64,000 nt of DNA from Polymorphobacter fuscus (GTDB lineage Bacteria > Pseudomonadota > Alphaproteobacteria > Sphingomonadales > Sphingomonadaceae), in assembly GCF_011927825.1 (NCBI RefSeq), contig NZ_JAATJI010000001.1, forward strand, positions 2,331,001 through 2,395,000, read 5' to 3'. A program made the translations under genes and the position numbers. The notes below the pieces were generated by a model that was given only the letters and a program-made list of their open reading frames with translations, was not told where the DNA came from and searched no databases. Numbering within the stretch: position 1 is the first letter of the stretch; every line of letters begins with the position of its first letter. Positions 47,417 to 56,107 of this stretch are shown in pieces.

Positions 47417-48077
47417 CCTCGCTTCGGCAGGCCTTGACGGCGGCCGGATCGGGGGCGCGGCCGGGCTTGAAAACGGCGAGATACCCCGGGGTCAGGTCGG
47501 TGATCGACACCAGGTCATAGCCGACCGAACGAACTTCGCAGACCAATGTCGCCTTGGGCATGCCATGGTCCTCGCTCGGCCGGTCGAGGTCGACGATGGC
47601 GAGGCGCCCGCCGGGTTTCAGGCTGCCGCGCAGCCGGTCGAGCAGCGCATAGGGCTGGGCGATCTCGTGGTACATATGGATCATCAAGGCGGTGTCCACA
47701 CTCGCCGGTGCCAGCTTGGGGTCGCCTGCGGCGCCCAGCACGAAGCGGACATTGGTCAGGCCGGCCCGGCGGACCCGGCGCTTCAGGTCAGTCAGATAAC
47801 GTGGCACCACGTCCTGGGCGACGACGCGGCCGCGCGGGCCGACGACGGGGGACAGGCGAACCGTGTAATAGCCACTGCCGGCACCGATATCGGCCACCGT
47901 CTGGCCGGCACCCAGGCCGAGCAGCCGGATGACATTTGCTGCCTCGCCGGCGCGATCGCGGCTGGCTTCGTTCGCCCAGGCGGGGCTGACGATCCGCGCC
48001 ACTTCGCGCTGCGGTTGCGGAAAGGCCAGCGCCGGGGTTGACGCCAGCAACAGCAGAAAAGGGGCGAAACGCTTCAA
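47394..48077 (-). CDS. exported class I methyltransferase-like protein
   Basis: A 227-residue protein with a clear signal peptide (FAPFLLLLASTPALAFP) followed by a complete Rossmann methyltransferase fold. Motif I is VADIGAGSGYYTVRLSPVVG, motif II has VVAQDVVPRY, and YHEIAQPYALLDRLRGSLKPGGRLAIVDLDRPS is motif VI-like. A secreted SAM-dependent enzyme is puzzling, because SAM is not known to be available in the periplasm. The family is nonetheless common in proteobacteria. Confidence 0.85.
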   Translation of the reverse strand: MKRFAPFLLLLASTPALAFPQPQREVARIVSPAWANEASRDRAGEAANVIRLLGLGAGQTVADIGAGSGYYTVRLSPVVGPRGRVVAQDVVPRYLTDLKRRVRRAGLTNVRFVLGAAGDPKLAPASVDTALMIHMYHEIAQPYALLDRLRGSLKPGGRLAIVDLDRPSEDHGMPKATLVCEVRSVGYDLVSITDLTPGYLAVFKPGRAPDPAAVKACRSEARPAASG

Positions 48078-48140
48078 TATCCATACTCGCAGCTAGTATG
48101 GATGCTGTTCTGGCCGCTTGCTGCGGCCAATTTGTGGCGG

Positions 48141-49655
48141 TCAGCCGCGCTTCGCCGGTGTCGGCTGACGGTTGCCGACGGCCGCGAGGCTTTCCAGCCG
48201 CGCGAGTTGGGCGCGAAACCGCTGCAGGTCGGCGCCGGCGAGCTGCGTGCCGCCGATGAATTTCAACTGCATCGGGCTGACCGGCTTGCCGCGCAGCCAG
48301 ACTTCGTAGTGAAGATGCGGACCGGTCGAAATCCCGGTCGACCCGACATAGCCGATGACCTGGCCCTGGGTGACGCGCTGCCCGGGCTTCACGGCAAAGC
48401 GGGACATATGCGCATAGCCGGTGGTCAGGTCGGCATTGTGGCGCAATCTGACATAATTGCCATGACCGCCATGCGGCGCCGCAAAGGCCACGGTGCCGCT
48501 GGCGGCCGCCATGATCGGGGACCCGGATGGCGCGCCGAAATCGACGCCCTGGTGCATGCGCGAGAATGCCAGCAGCGGGTGGAAGCGCATGCCGAATCCC
48601 GATGTCAGCCTGGCGCCGTCGACGGGCGTCCGCATCAGGCCCTTCTTGGCGCTTTCCCCGGTGGACCGGAAGAATTCACCGGCCTTGCTGCCGGCGCCGG
48701 GGTCGAAGCGCGCGAGGGCGATGGGTGCCTTGCCGTCGCGCCTCAGCGCCGCATAAAGGAGGTTCCCGAACCGCACTTCACCGGTTTCCGCCTTGTCCTG
48801 CGCGACGATGATGTCGAAACGGTCGCGCTTGCCGACGCCGTGCTGGAAATCGACGGCATAGCCGAGCGCGCGAATGGCGTCGGCAACGGCGGCCGCGGGA
48901 ACGCCGGCGCCGCTCAGGGCGCGTTTCAGGCCGTTGCCGACCTGGCCCTGCACGCGCAACGGCGTGCTGTCGACGGCGATGGGGATGCGGCGGAGCGCCA
49001 GCGTGCCATTTGCCCGGGTGATCGCCACCCGCATGTCGAAGGCCGCGCGGAATGCCATCGATTCGAGCGGTCGCGGGACGGAGCGCGTCTCGCGGCGGCC
49101 GAGGACCAGGTCGATATCGGTGCCGCGCGGCAGGGTCGCGGGGTTGGTAACCGGCCGCAGCAGCTGCGACACGGCGGCAATATCGTCCTTGCCGACACCG
49201 GCGCGGCGCAGGGTCGCTTCGAAACTGTCGCGGCGACCGATACTGGCGCTGAGTTCGAGGCGCGGGCGTTCGGGCACGTCGGCGAGCGGTTCGACCAGCC
49301 GGCGGTTCGGCACCGTCGTGATGCCGGTGGCGGCACCGCGCGCCAGCGGCGCGATGGCGGCCGGTGCCATGGCTTCGCGCTGGGCGGGCGTCGCTTCGGT
49401 CGGGACATCGCCGAGCAGGGTCGGCACGCGCGCGGCAAGCACCAGCGCCATCGCACAGAGGCTGCCGCACAGACCAAGGCCGATCCACCAGCCGCGGCTG
49501 CCGATATTGTCCCCCAGATCGACGGCGAGATCGATGCCGGCGGCGTTGCGAAGCGGTGTGAAGCGGTGCCGCCATTGGCGGTCATCGCGGCTGCCGACCC
49601 GTCCCGGCGCCGGCAAGGCAGCGGCGATGCTGGGCTGATATTCCGGCTGAAACAC
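48141..49655 (-). CDS. M23-family peptidoglycan endopeptidase
   Basis: A 504-residue protein with a single transmembrane helix (about residues 54-78), a linker, a LysM/OapA-like region, and a C-terminal LytM domain. Zinc and catalytic residues are intact: SGFGMRFHPLLAFSRMHQGVDFGAPSGSPI, GYAHMSRF and GPHLHYEVWL. It likely cuts peptide crosslinks in the wall. GTG 49655 follows GGGGGGACGAGC, a strong ribosome binding site; ATG 49742 is an alternative. The upstream region holds three GANTC sites. Confidence 0.9.
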   Translation of the reverse strand: MFQPEYQPSIAAALPAPGRVGSRDDRQWRHRFTPLRNAAGIDLAVDLGDNIGSRGWWIGLGLCGSLCAMALVLAARVPTLLGDVPTEATPAQREAMAPAAIAPLARGAATGITTVPNRRLVEPLADVPERPRLELSASIGRRDSFEATLRRAGVGKDDIAAVSQLLRPVTNPATLPRGTDIDLVLGRRETRSVPRPLESMAFRAAFDMRVAITRANGTLALRRIPIAVDSTPLRVQGQVGNGLKRALSGAGVPAAAVADAIRALGYAVDFQHGVGKRDRFDIIVAQDKAETGEVRFGNLLYAALRRDGKAPIALARFDPGAGSKAGEFFRSTGESAKKGLMRTPVDGARLTSGFGMRFHPLLAFSRMHQGVDFGAPSGSPIMAAASGTVAFAAPHGGHGNYVRLRHNADLTTGYAHMSRFAVKPGQRVTQGQVIGYVGSTGISTGPHLHYEVWLRGKPVSPMQLKFIGGTQLAGADLQRFRAQLARLESLAAVGNRQPTPAKRG

Positions 49656-49709
49656 GCTCGTCCCCCCGCAGGTCGCGCTGCCAGTCGTGGCGCCTCGACC
49701 AAGACAGTG

Positions 49710-49828
49710 GAATCTTTGGCGGAATTGCGGGGCGTGTGTCAATCATGCCACGCCTGGGGTGCATAACGATGCGACGAATCGACTGTCTTTCAACGGTCAC
49801 TTGAAACCGCGCCACGCCCATGCGATTC
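49710..49828. promoter_or_regulatory. cluster of three GANTC (CcrM-type) sites in a divergent intergenic region
   Basis: GAATC at 49710-49714 and 49776-49780 and GATTC at 49824-49828 fall within 119 nt of the 293-nt gap between the M23 peptidase and Suv3 helicase genes. In alphaproteobacteria GANTC is methylated by CcrM and read by GcrA. Nothing else recognisable is in this gap. Clustering may be chance. Confidence 0.3.
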
Positions 49829-49948
49829 TTTTGATGCTGTCACGTTGCAAAAGGACGCGATGCGCCGGTCGGGTTTTCATCCGCTGCTGTCAGGCCCGCC
49901 GAAAGCGGTCGGGGACCTTTCGCCGCTCGTCCGGCGTTATAGCGAGAC

Positions 49949-52528
49949 ATGAAAGCCGGGCCCTTTGCCTCGATAGCGGCGCCTCGCGCCCGCACCCCGG
50001 CCGGCCCGGTGACTGCCGTTCTCGGCCCCACCAACACGGGCAAGACCCATCTCGCGGTGGAACGGTTGTGCGGCCATGTCAGCGGCATGATGGGCTTTCC
50101 GCTGCGGCTGCTGGCACGCGAAGTCTATGACAAGGTCGTGGTGCTGAAGGGCGCGGCCAATGTCGCGCTGATCACCGGCGAGGAAAAGATCGTGCCGCCG
50201 GGGGCGCGCTATTTCCTGTGCACGGTGGAAGCCATGCCGCTTGACCGCGAGGTGTCCTTCGTCGCCATCGACGAAGGCCAGGTCGCCGCCGATCCCGAGC
50301 GGGGGCACATCTTCACCCAGCGGCTGCTGCACGCCCGCGGCTATGGCGAAACGATGATCCTGGGGTCGGAAACGCTGCGGCCGCTGCTGCGCAAGCTGAT
50401 CCCCGAAGCCGAGATCGTCACCCGCCCGCGCTTTTCGACCCTCGCCTATGCCGGCGCCAAGAAACTGTCCCGGTTGCCGCGCCGGTCCGCCATCGTCGCC
50501 TTCACCGCTGCTGAAGTCTATGCGCTTGCCGAAATGCTGCGCCGGCAGAAGGGCGGTGCTGCAGTGGTCATGGGCAGCCTCAGCCCGCGCACGCGCAACG
50601 CCCAGGTGGCAATGTACCAGTCGGGCGAGGTCGATTACCTGGTCGCCACCGATGCGATCGGCATGGGCCTCAACATGGACATCGCGCATGTCGCCTTTGC
50701 CTCGCTCGGCAAGTTCGATGGCCGCCGGCACCGTCGGCTGATGCTGTCCGAAATGGCGCAGATCGCCGGACGCGCCGGGCGCTACCAGAAGGACGGCAGC
50801 TTCGGCACCGTCCAGCTCGGCCAGTCCGAGGCGGCGGCGTTCACGCCCGAGGAGATCGAGGGGCTCGAATCGCATCGCTTCGAGCCGCTGACGCAGATCG
50901 TCTGGCGCAACCCCAATCTCGATCTCGGCACGCTGCCGCGGCTGATCACCTCGCTCGATGCGCGCCCGCCGCGGCCGGAGCTGGTGCGCGGCGACGATGC
51001 CATCGATGTCGCGGTGCTGAAGCGGCTGGCCGGCGAGCCCTGGGTGATGGAGCGCACGCATCACCGCGCCGGCATCGCGCGCGGGGTGCAGCGGCTGTGG
51101 GACGCCTGCGGCCTGCCCGACTACCGCAAGACCGGCGCCGAACAACATGCCCGGCTGGTCGGCCGCATCTTCCGCCATCTGTCCGAAGGCGATGGCCGGC
51201 TGCCCGCGGCCTGGGTGGCGAGCGAGCTGGCGCATCTCGACCGGCTGTCCGGCGATGTCGAAACGCTCGCCGACCGCATCGCCGGCGCCCGCACCTGGAC
51301 CTATATCGCGCACCGCCCGGATTGGCTCGCCGACGCACCGCACTGGGCGACGCGAACGCGCGAGGTCGAGGATCGCCTGTCGGATGCCCTGCACACGGCG
51401 CTGACCCAGCGGTTCGTCGATCGGCGCACGGCGGTGTTGCTGCGCGACCTGAAGGCGCGCGGGCAGGACCAGCGTGTCGAGATCGACCCGGATGGGGCCG
51501 TGGCGGTGGAAGGGGAGGTCATCGGTCGCCTCGACGGCTTTCGTTTCACGGCCGATCCGCTGGCGCGGGCGGGCGAACAGCGGCTGTTGCTGGCGGCGGC
51601 CGAACGCGCGCTGGTCAAGGAACTGGCGCATCGTGCGGGGCAGCTGGCCACGGCCGATGATGCAGCCATCACGCTCGACTTTGCCGGCGGGATGCCGCCG
51701 CGGCTGTTGTGGAACGGCGCGCGCGTCGCGTCGCTGCGCAAGGGCCGTGATGCGCTGGCACCCCGGATCGAACTCGATCGGTCGCTGACCGCGCTCGCGA
51801 TCGCCGACCGCCAGGCGGTGACGGCGCGGTTGGACGGCTGGTTTGCGGCGGCACTGGCGCGCGAACTGGGGCCGCTGGTGGCGCTGGCCGCGCTGCGTGA
51901 CACGGTATCGCCGGTGGCGCGCGGCCTGATCGTGCGGCTCGTCGAACGGCTGGGGTCGCTGCGGCGCAGCGATGCCGACGACCAGGTGATGGCGCTGACC
52001 CGGGCCGACCGCACCGCGATCACCCGTGCCGGGGTCCGGCTGGGTGTCGAACATGTGTTTATGGCGGCCCTGCTGCGCCCGGAGGCGACGCGCTGGCGGC
52101 TGGCGCTCTGGGCCGTATCCGAAAATATCGCGGCGCTGCCGCCGTTGCCGGCGCCGGGCCGGGTGAGCATCGCGGTCGACGACACGGCGCCGGTCGGCTT
52201 TGTCGAAATCGCCGGCTTCTGGCGGATCGGCGGCGAGGCGGTGCGCATCGACATGGTCGATCGGCTGGCGCGGGCCATCCATGGCCGGCGCGAAGGCCGG
52301 GCGCCTTTCGCTGCCGACCCAAATTGGGCGGCCTCTGCCGGCCTCACCCGCGACGGGTTGGCGCGGCTGATGCGCGCACTCGGCTATCGGCTGCAGCTCG
52401 TCGACGGCGCCGCGCAATTTGCCTGGCGCGGGCAGCGCCGGCCCATCGTTCCACCCGACTCCGAGGCCGATGCAAGAACGGTTTCGGATTCGCCTTTTGC
52501 CATTCTTGCAGGAATGAAGGGCAGGTAG
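49949..52528 (+). CDS. Suv3-like SF2 RNA helicase
   Basis: An 859-residue helicase of the alphaproteobacterial group related to the mitochondrial degradosome helicase Suv3. Walker A is GPTNTGKT (26-33), the DExH-like box is DEGQ (108-111), and motifs V and VI are VATDAIGMGLNMDIAHVAF and QIAGRAGRYQ. The long C-terminal part lacks a recognisable domain. It is followed after 3 nt by an S4 protein. A role in RNA turnover is inferred from family. Confidence 0.9.
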   Translation: MKAGPFASIAAPRARTPAGPVTAVLGPTNTGKTHLAVERLCGHVSGMMGFPLRLLAREVYDKVVVLKGAANVALITGEEKIVPPGARYFLCTVEAMPLDREVSFVAIDEGQVAADPERGHIFTQRLLHARGYGETMILGSETLRPLLRKLIPEAEIVTRPRFSTLAYAGAKKLSRLPRRSAIVAFTAAEVYALAEMLRRQKGGAAVVMGSLSPRTRNAQVAMYQSGEVDYLVATDAIGMGLNMDIAHVAFASLGKFDGRRHRRLMLSEMAQIAGRAGRYQKDGSFGTVQLGQSEAAAFTPEEIEGLESHRFEPLTQIVWRNPNLDLGTLPRLITSLDARPPRPELVRGDDAIDVAVLKRLAGEPWVMERTHHRAGIARGVQRLWDACGLPDYRKTGAEQHARLVGRIFRHLSEGDGRLPAAWVASELAHLDRLSGDVETLADRIAGARTWTYIAHRPDWLADAPHWATRTREVEDRLSDALHTALTQRFVDRRTAVLLRDLKARGQDQRVEIDPDGAVAVEGEVIGRLDGFRFTADPLARAGEQRLLLAAAERALVKELAHRAGQLATADDAAITLDFAGGMPPRLLWNGARVASLRKGRDALAPRIELDRSLTALAIADRQAVTARLDGWFAAALARELGPLVALAALRDTVSPVARGLIVRLVERLGSLRRSDADDQVMALTRADRTAITRAGVRLGVEHVFMAALLRPEATRWRLALWAVSENIAALPPLPAPGRVSIAVDDTAPVGFVEIAGFWRIGGEAVRIDMVDRLARAIHGRREGRAPFAADPNWAASAGLTRDGLARLMRALGYRLQLVDGAAQFAWRGQRRPIVPPDSEADARTVSDSPFAILAGMKGR

Positions 52529-52531
52529 CAT

Positions 52532-52852
52532 TTGGTCTACGGCACAGGGCTCCGGCTCGACAAATGGCTGTGGTTCGCAAGGCTTGCGAAGTCACGATCT
52601 GCCGCACAGACCCTTTGCGAGAGCCGACGATTGCGGATCGATGGCCGCGTGATCGATCGCGCTTCCGCCCTTGTCCGGGCCGGATCGGTCGTCAGTTTCC
52701 CGCGCAACGACGAGGTGATCGTCATCAAGGTCGAAGGCCTGGCCGAGCGTCGCGGCCCCTATGAGGAAGCCCGCCAGCTCTACACCGACCTGACGCGCAA
52801 CCTGGGCTCGCGCAACGCTGCACCATTGACGGACGCCGCGGCGTCGTTCTAG
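52532..52852 (+). CDS. S4-domain RNA-binding protein (HslR/RqcP-like)
   Basis: A 106-residue protein with the S4 fold at the start: [35 protein letters not shown], then [24 protein letters not shown]. Its closest relatives are heat-shock protein 15 and RqcP, which bind stalled 50S-tRNA complexes. The start is TTG 52532, 3 nt after the helicase stop; no ATG precedes the conserved S4 region. Conserved neighbour of helicase and fdxA in alphaproteobacteria. Confidence 0.88.
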   Translation: MVYGTGLRLDKWLWFARLAKSRSAAQTLCESRRLRIDGRVIDRASALVRAGSVVSFPRNDEVIVIKVEGLAERRGPYEEARQLYTDLTRNLGSRNAAPLTDAAASF

Positions 52853-52929
52853 CAGGCGTTCTTCGATCCGGCGGGGCGTCCCCGCGGCAATGTGTAATGG
52901 ATACGGGCGGTGCCCGTGGGGGAGAAACA

Positions 52930-53265
52930 ATGGCGTACGTGGTCACCGAAGCCTGCATCAAGTGCAAGTATATGGACTGCGTGGAGGTTTGCCCTGTCGA
53001 CTGCTTCTACGAAGGTGAGAACATGGTCGTCATCAACCCCAGCGAGTGCATCGACTGCGGCGTTTGCGAACCCGAATGCCCTGCCGAAGCGATCCTGCCC
53101 GACACCGAAGGCGGGCTCGACAAGTGGATGGAGCTGAACGCGACCCTGTCGGCAACCTGGCCCAACATCACCATGAAGGGCGCGACGCCGGAGGATGCGG
53201 ACAGCCACAAGGGCGAAGAAGGCAAGTTCGACAAATATTTTTCGGACAAGCCCGGCGACGCCTGA
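52930..53265 (+). CDS. fdxA: 7Fe ferredoxin FdxA
   Basis: A 111-residue ferredoxin. Nine cysteines, at 9, 12, 17, 21, 25, 40, 43, 46 and 50, fit the pattern: 9, 17 and 50 would bind the 3Fe-4S cluster and 21, 40, 43 and 46 the 4Fe-4S cluster. The C-terminal [19 protein letters not shown] extension is typical. ATG 52930 follows GGGGAGAAACA. The next 286 nt to carD carry no clear gene. Confidence 0.95.
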   Translation: MAYVVTEACIKCKYMDCVEVCPVDCFYEGENMVVINPSECIDCGVCEPECPAEAILPDTEGGLDKWMELNATLSATWPNITMKGATPEDADSHKGEEGKFDKYFSDKPGDA

Positions 53266-53551
53266 GCCTTTGGCCATCACGGCCGACATGAACTTTCCGG
53301 CATAAACCGCGCCAATCGCTGCGACAGTAGAATTCCGCCGAATTTTCTGTTATGACACCGTTGTGACGACGAAAATCGCCACATTCGCCGGTTCCACCGT
53401 CATATGCCCCCTGCCGGGCGGGCGGTGAACCATGGTCATGCACAGGCAGGCACCCATGGGCTGTAGGTTATGGTCCGCCATCGCGACATGCGGCGGCGGC
53501 AGCAAACCGTTCGAGACCGCCGTGGCGTGCCCAGAAAAGGAATGAAACTCC

Positions 53552-54055
53552 ATGCCCATCGCCAAGCCGCTCGGCTTTGAAGTCGGGGACTATGTCGTTT
53601 ATCCCAAGCATGGTGTTGGTCGCGTCGTCGAATTGCAGCGTTCCGAAATTGCCGGATCGATCCTCGAACTCTTTGTCCTGCGCTTCGAAAAGGAGCGGAT
53701 GACCCTGCGCGTTCCGACCAACAAGGCGGAAGCGGTCGGCATGCGCAAGCTGTCGAGCCAGGCCACGCTGACGGAGGCGTTGACGACGTTGAAGGGCAAG
53801 CCGCGCATCAAGCGGACCATGTGGTCGCGCCGCGCGCAGGAATATGAAGCCAAGATCAATTCTGGCGATCTGGTTTCGATCGCCGAGGTCGTCCGCGATC
53901 TCCACCGCGCCGAGGACCAGCCCGAGCAGAGCTATTCCGAGCGCCAGATCTATGAAGCGGCGATCGGCCGGCTGGCGCGCGAACTGGCGGCGATGGAAAA
54001 CATCGACGAACCGGCGGCGCAGTTGAAGATCGAACAGGTGCTCAAGGCCGCCTGA
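53552..54055 (+). CDS. carD: CarD-family transcriptional regulator
   Basis: A 167-residue protein. The N-terminal RNA-polymerase-interaction domain has GFEVGDYVVYPKHGVGRVVELQRSEIAGS and FVLRFEKERMTLRVPTNKAEAVGMRKLSS. The helical C terminus has WSRRAQEYEAKINSGDLVSIAEVVRDLHR and SYSERQIYEAA, as in CdnL/CarD, which stabilise open promoter complexes. AAAAGGAATG lies upstream of ATG 53552. A membrane-protein gene follows after 28 nt. Confidence 0.95.
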   Translation: MPIAKPLGFEVGDYVVYPKHGVGRVVELQRSEIAGSILELFVLRFEKERMTLRVPTNKAEAVGMRKLSSQATLTEALTTLKGKPRIKRTMWSRRAQEYEAKINSGDLVSIAEVVRDLHRAEDQPEQSYSERQIYEAAIGRLARELAAMENIDEPAAQLKIEQVLKAA

Positions 54056-54083
54056 CCGACGCCGGGAGGCGGGCGCAGCGACG

Positions 54084-54638
54084 ATGCGGCAGCGTGTGGC
54101 ACTGGTGTTCAAATACACCGTGTACACCCTGCTCATCGTCAACGTCTGGCTGTTGTTTCGTGCGGCAGGGGCGGATCTTGTCCCCTACAAGGCGCTCGAC
54201 CAGATCGGCTGGCTGCTCATCCTCGGCGTTTTCGAATGGGAAACGCGCAGCCCGCCCAGCGATGGCCGACGCCGGCTGTTCGGCTGGCCGTTGGCGCTGG
54301 AAGTGACCGGCTATGCCTTTGCGCTTTATGCGCTGGTCAATTACGTCCTCGATGTCATCTGGATCGATATCGGCAATTCGATCGTCTGGCTGGCGATTTC
54401 GGCGATGATCTGGCTCGATGTTCTCGTGCCGGTCCACATCGACACGGCGGTGCACCGCCGCCGCACCGCCATCAAGCGCCTGCTCTATTCGGGCACGGTC
54501 CTGTTCGCGGTGCTGTGGGGCATCGAGGGCGCGCTGCTCGACTTCTACGACGCGGCGCTCTGGATCCTGTGCTTTTTTGCCATCGAAATGAACCTGCTGC
54601 GTCTGGAAATGCCGGCGCGGCGCGCGGCACGGTCCTGA
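54084..54638 (+). CDS. multi-pass membrane protein, unrecognised
   Basis: A 184-residue protein with about five hydrophobic segments (VALVFKYTVYTLLIVNVWLLF, ALDQIGWLLILGVF, ALEVTGYAFALYALVNYVL, IVWLAISAMIWLDVLVPVHI, LLYSGTVLFAVLWGIEGALL). Acidic and basic residues lie between them (FEWETR, DTAVHRRRTAIKR). I do not recognise the family. It follows carD by 28 nt, and its 3' end is 8 nt before the -35 box of the next promoter. Confidence 0.65.
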   Translation: MRQRVALVFKYTVYTLLIVNVWLLFRAAGADLVPYKALDQIGWLLILGVFEWETRSPPSDGRRRLFGWPLALEVTGYAFALYALVNYVLDVIWIDIGNSIVWLAISAMIWLDVLVPVHIDTAVHRRRTAIKRLLYSGTVLFAVLWGIEGALLDFYDAALWILCFFAIEMNLLRLEMPARRAARS

Positions 54639-54645
54639 ACAGGTC

Positions 54646-54692
54646 TTGCACTGGCGCAGGCCTTTGTGTATTATTTGAACAATACACAAAGG
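54646..54692 (+). promoter_or_regulatory. promoter with an overlapping perfect inverted-repeat operator
   Basis: A -35-like TTGCAC (54646-54651) and a -10 TATTAT (54669-54674) are 17 nt apart. CCTTTGTGTATT (54661-54672) and AATACACAAAGG (54681-54692) form a perfect 12-bp inverted repeat with an 8-nt spacer, covering the -10 box and probable start of transcription. The right arm also supplies part of the AAGGAG ribosome binding site. This is the layout of a repressor operator; no regulator gene is next to it. Confidence 0.65.
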
Positions 54693-54699
54693 AGTTGAC

Positions 54700-55398
54700 A
54701 TGCTGCTGCGCCGTCTGCCGATCGCCCTGCTCGCTGCCTCGACGTTTGCGAGCGCCGCTTGTGCTGCGCCCGCGGAACGTCGCTTCCCGGTGACCGGCTT
54801 CGACCGGGTGGCCGCGTCGGGGTCGGAGGATGTCACCATTCTCACCGGCAAGGCCGCCTCGGTCGTGGCGACAGGGCCTCAGGCGAAGCTCGACAGGCTG
54901 GAAGTCGATGTCGAGGATTCGACCCTCAGGATCCGCCAGAAGTCGGGGATGGGCTGGAGCTGGAGCGACCGTGAAGACGTCCGCATCGTCATCACCATGC
55001 CCGCATTGCACGCCGTCCGCGGCAGTGGATCGGGCGACATCACCGCCGACAGCGGCAGCGGCCCGGCGTTCGAAGCCGCCCTGGCCGGATCGGGCGACAT
55101 GCGAATTTCCCGGATCAACAGCCCGTCGGTGACGCTGCGCACCGCCGGATCGGGCGACATCACCGCATCGGGCCAGTGCACCAATGCCAAGGTGTCGATC
55201 TCGGGCAGCGGCGACATGCAGCTCGCCGACCTGGCGTGCACCAATGTCGATATCGGTATTTCGGGATCGGGCGATGTCGCGGCGCGCGCCACCGGGACTG
55301 CCAATGTCCGCATCTCGGGGTCGGGCGATGTCACCGTGACCGGCGGCGCCCGCTGCACCAGCCGCACATCGGGCAGCGGCACCGTCAACTGCGGCTGA
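54700..55398 (+). CDS. DUF2807 (head-GIN-type) exported beta-helix protein
   Basis: A 232-residue protein with a signal peptide ending near SAACAAP; the Cys residues in SAACAA could mark a lipoprotein. The mature part shows the FDRVAASGSEDVTILTG start of DUF2807 and six GSGD motifs about 20 residues apart, forming rungs of a parallel beta-helix. Envelope location is inferred; role unknown. ATG 54700 follows AAGGAGTTGAC. Transcription is probably controlled by the overlapping inverted repeat. Confidence 0.85.
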   Translation: MLLRRLPIALLAASTFASAACAAPAERRFPVTGFDRVAASGSEDVTILTGKAASVVATGPQAKLDRLEVDVEDSTLRIRQKSGMGWSWSDREDVRIVITMPALHAVRGSGSGDITADSGSGPAFEAALAGSGDMRISRINSPSVTLRTAGSGDITASGQCTNAKVSISGSGDMQLADLACTNVDIGISGSGDVAARATGTANVRISGSGDVTVTGGARCTSRTSGSGTVNCG

Positions 55399-55401
55399 CC
55401 G

Positions 55402-55980
55402 CTACCAGCGGCGCACCACGGCATCATAGTCCGGGCGCGGCCGTTCCTCGAGCGGCCGTGCCGGCGTTCCGATGAAGACATAGCCGGCGATCCGCTCGCC
55501 GGGTTCGGCGACCAGCGCGGCGACGCCCGGCGCATAGGCGGCCCAGCCGGTCAGCCAATTGGCAACAAAGCCCTGGGCATGGGCCGCGGCGCACAACAAG
55601 CCGCAGGCGGCGCCGACCGACAGCAGCTGTTCCCATTCCGGAATATGGCTTTCCAGGTTCGGGCGGGCCAGGACGATGACCAGGTTGGGCGCCTGCAAGG
55701 CAAAGCCGCGGATGGCGTCGATCTCCAGCCGGCCGGCATCGGGCTTTTCGGCGACATAGGCCGCGACCATTTCGGCGGAAAGCGCCTCGCGCCGGCCGTC
55801 GCCGACAATGACGAACCGCCAGGGCGCCAGCTTGCCATGGTCGGGCACGCGCATCGCCGATGTCAGGATGGTCCGCAATGCCGCCGCGTCGGGGCCGGGG
55901 GCGACCATGTCGCGGGCCTTGCCCGACCGACGGGTGGCGAGCAGCGACGCGGGCGATGTCAGGTCGTTGAAACTGTCCAT
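55402..55980 (-). CDS. nitroreductase-family flavoprotein
   Basis: A 192-residue FMN-binding oxidoreductase. The N-terminal SLLATRRSGKARDMVAPGP, the VPDHGKLAPWRFVIVGDGRR block, and GAACGLLCAAAHAQGFVANWLTGWAAYAPGV with GERIAGYVFIGTPA match the NfsB/YdjA group. Physiological substrate unknown. The gene is convergent with DUF2807 (3-nt gap) and divergent from the peptide transporter. Confidence 0.9.
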   Translation of the reverse strand: MDSFNDLTSPASLLATRRSGKARDMVAPGPDAAALRTILTSAMRVPDHGKLAPWRFVIVGDGRREALSAEMVAAYVAEKPDAGRLEIDAIRGFALQAPNLVIVLARPNLESHIPEWEQLLSVGAACGLLCAAAHAQGFVANWLTGWAAYAPGVAALVAEPGERIAGYVFIGTPARPLEERPRPDYDAVVRRW

Positions 55981-56107
55981 GGCGCCAAGATAGGGCCGCA
56001 AGCGCGCTTTCGCCACTGCCCCTTTGCCTATCGCTGCGACGCTCGCTAAGGGTGGCGACGGTTGCGCGGGCGCGTTCTTGCCCGCGTGGATGTGGGGAGT
56101 TTCGGAT

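Noticed and set aside
49937..52531. Open frame of 864 codons antisense to the Suv3 helicase
   Set aside because: High GC content leaves antisense frames open; the residues are Arg/Gln/His-rich with no motif, while the plus strand carries all helicase motifs.
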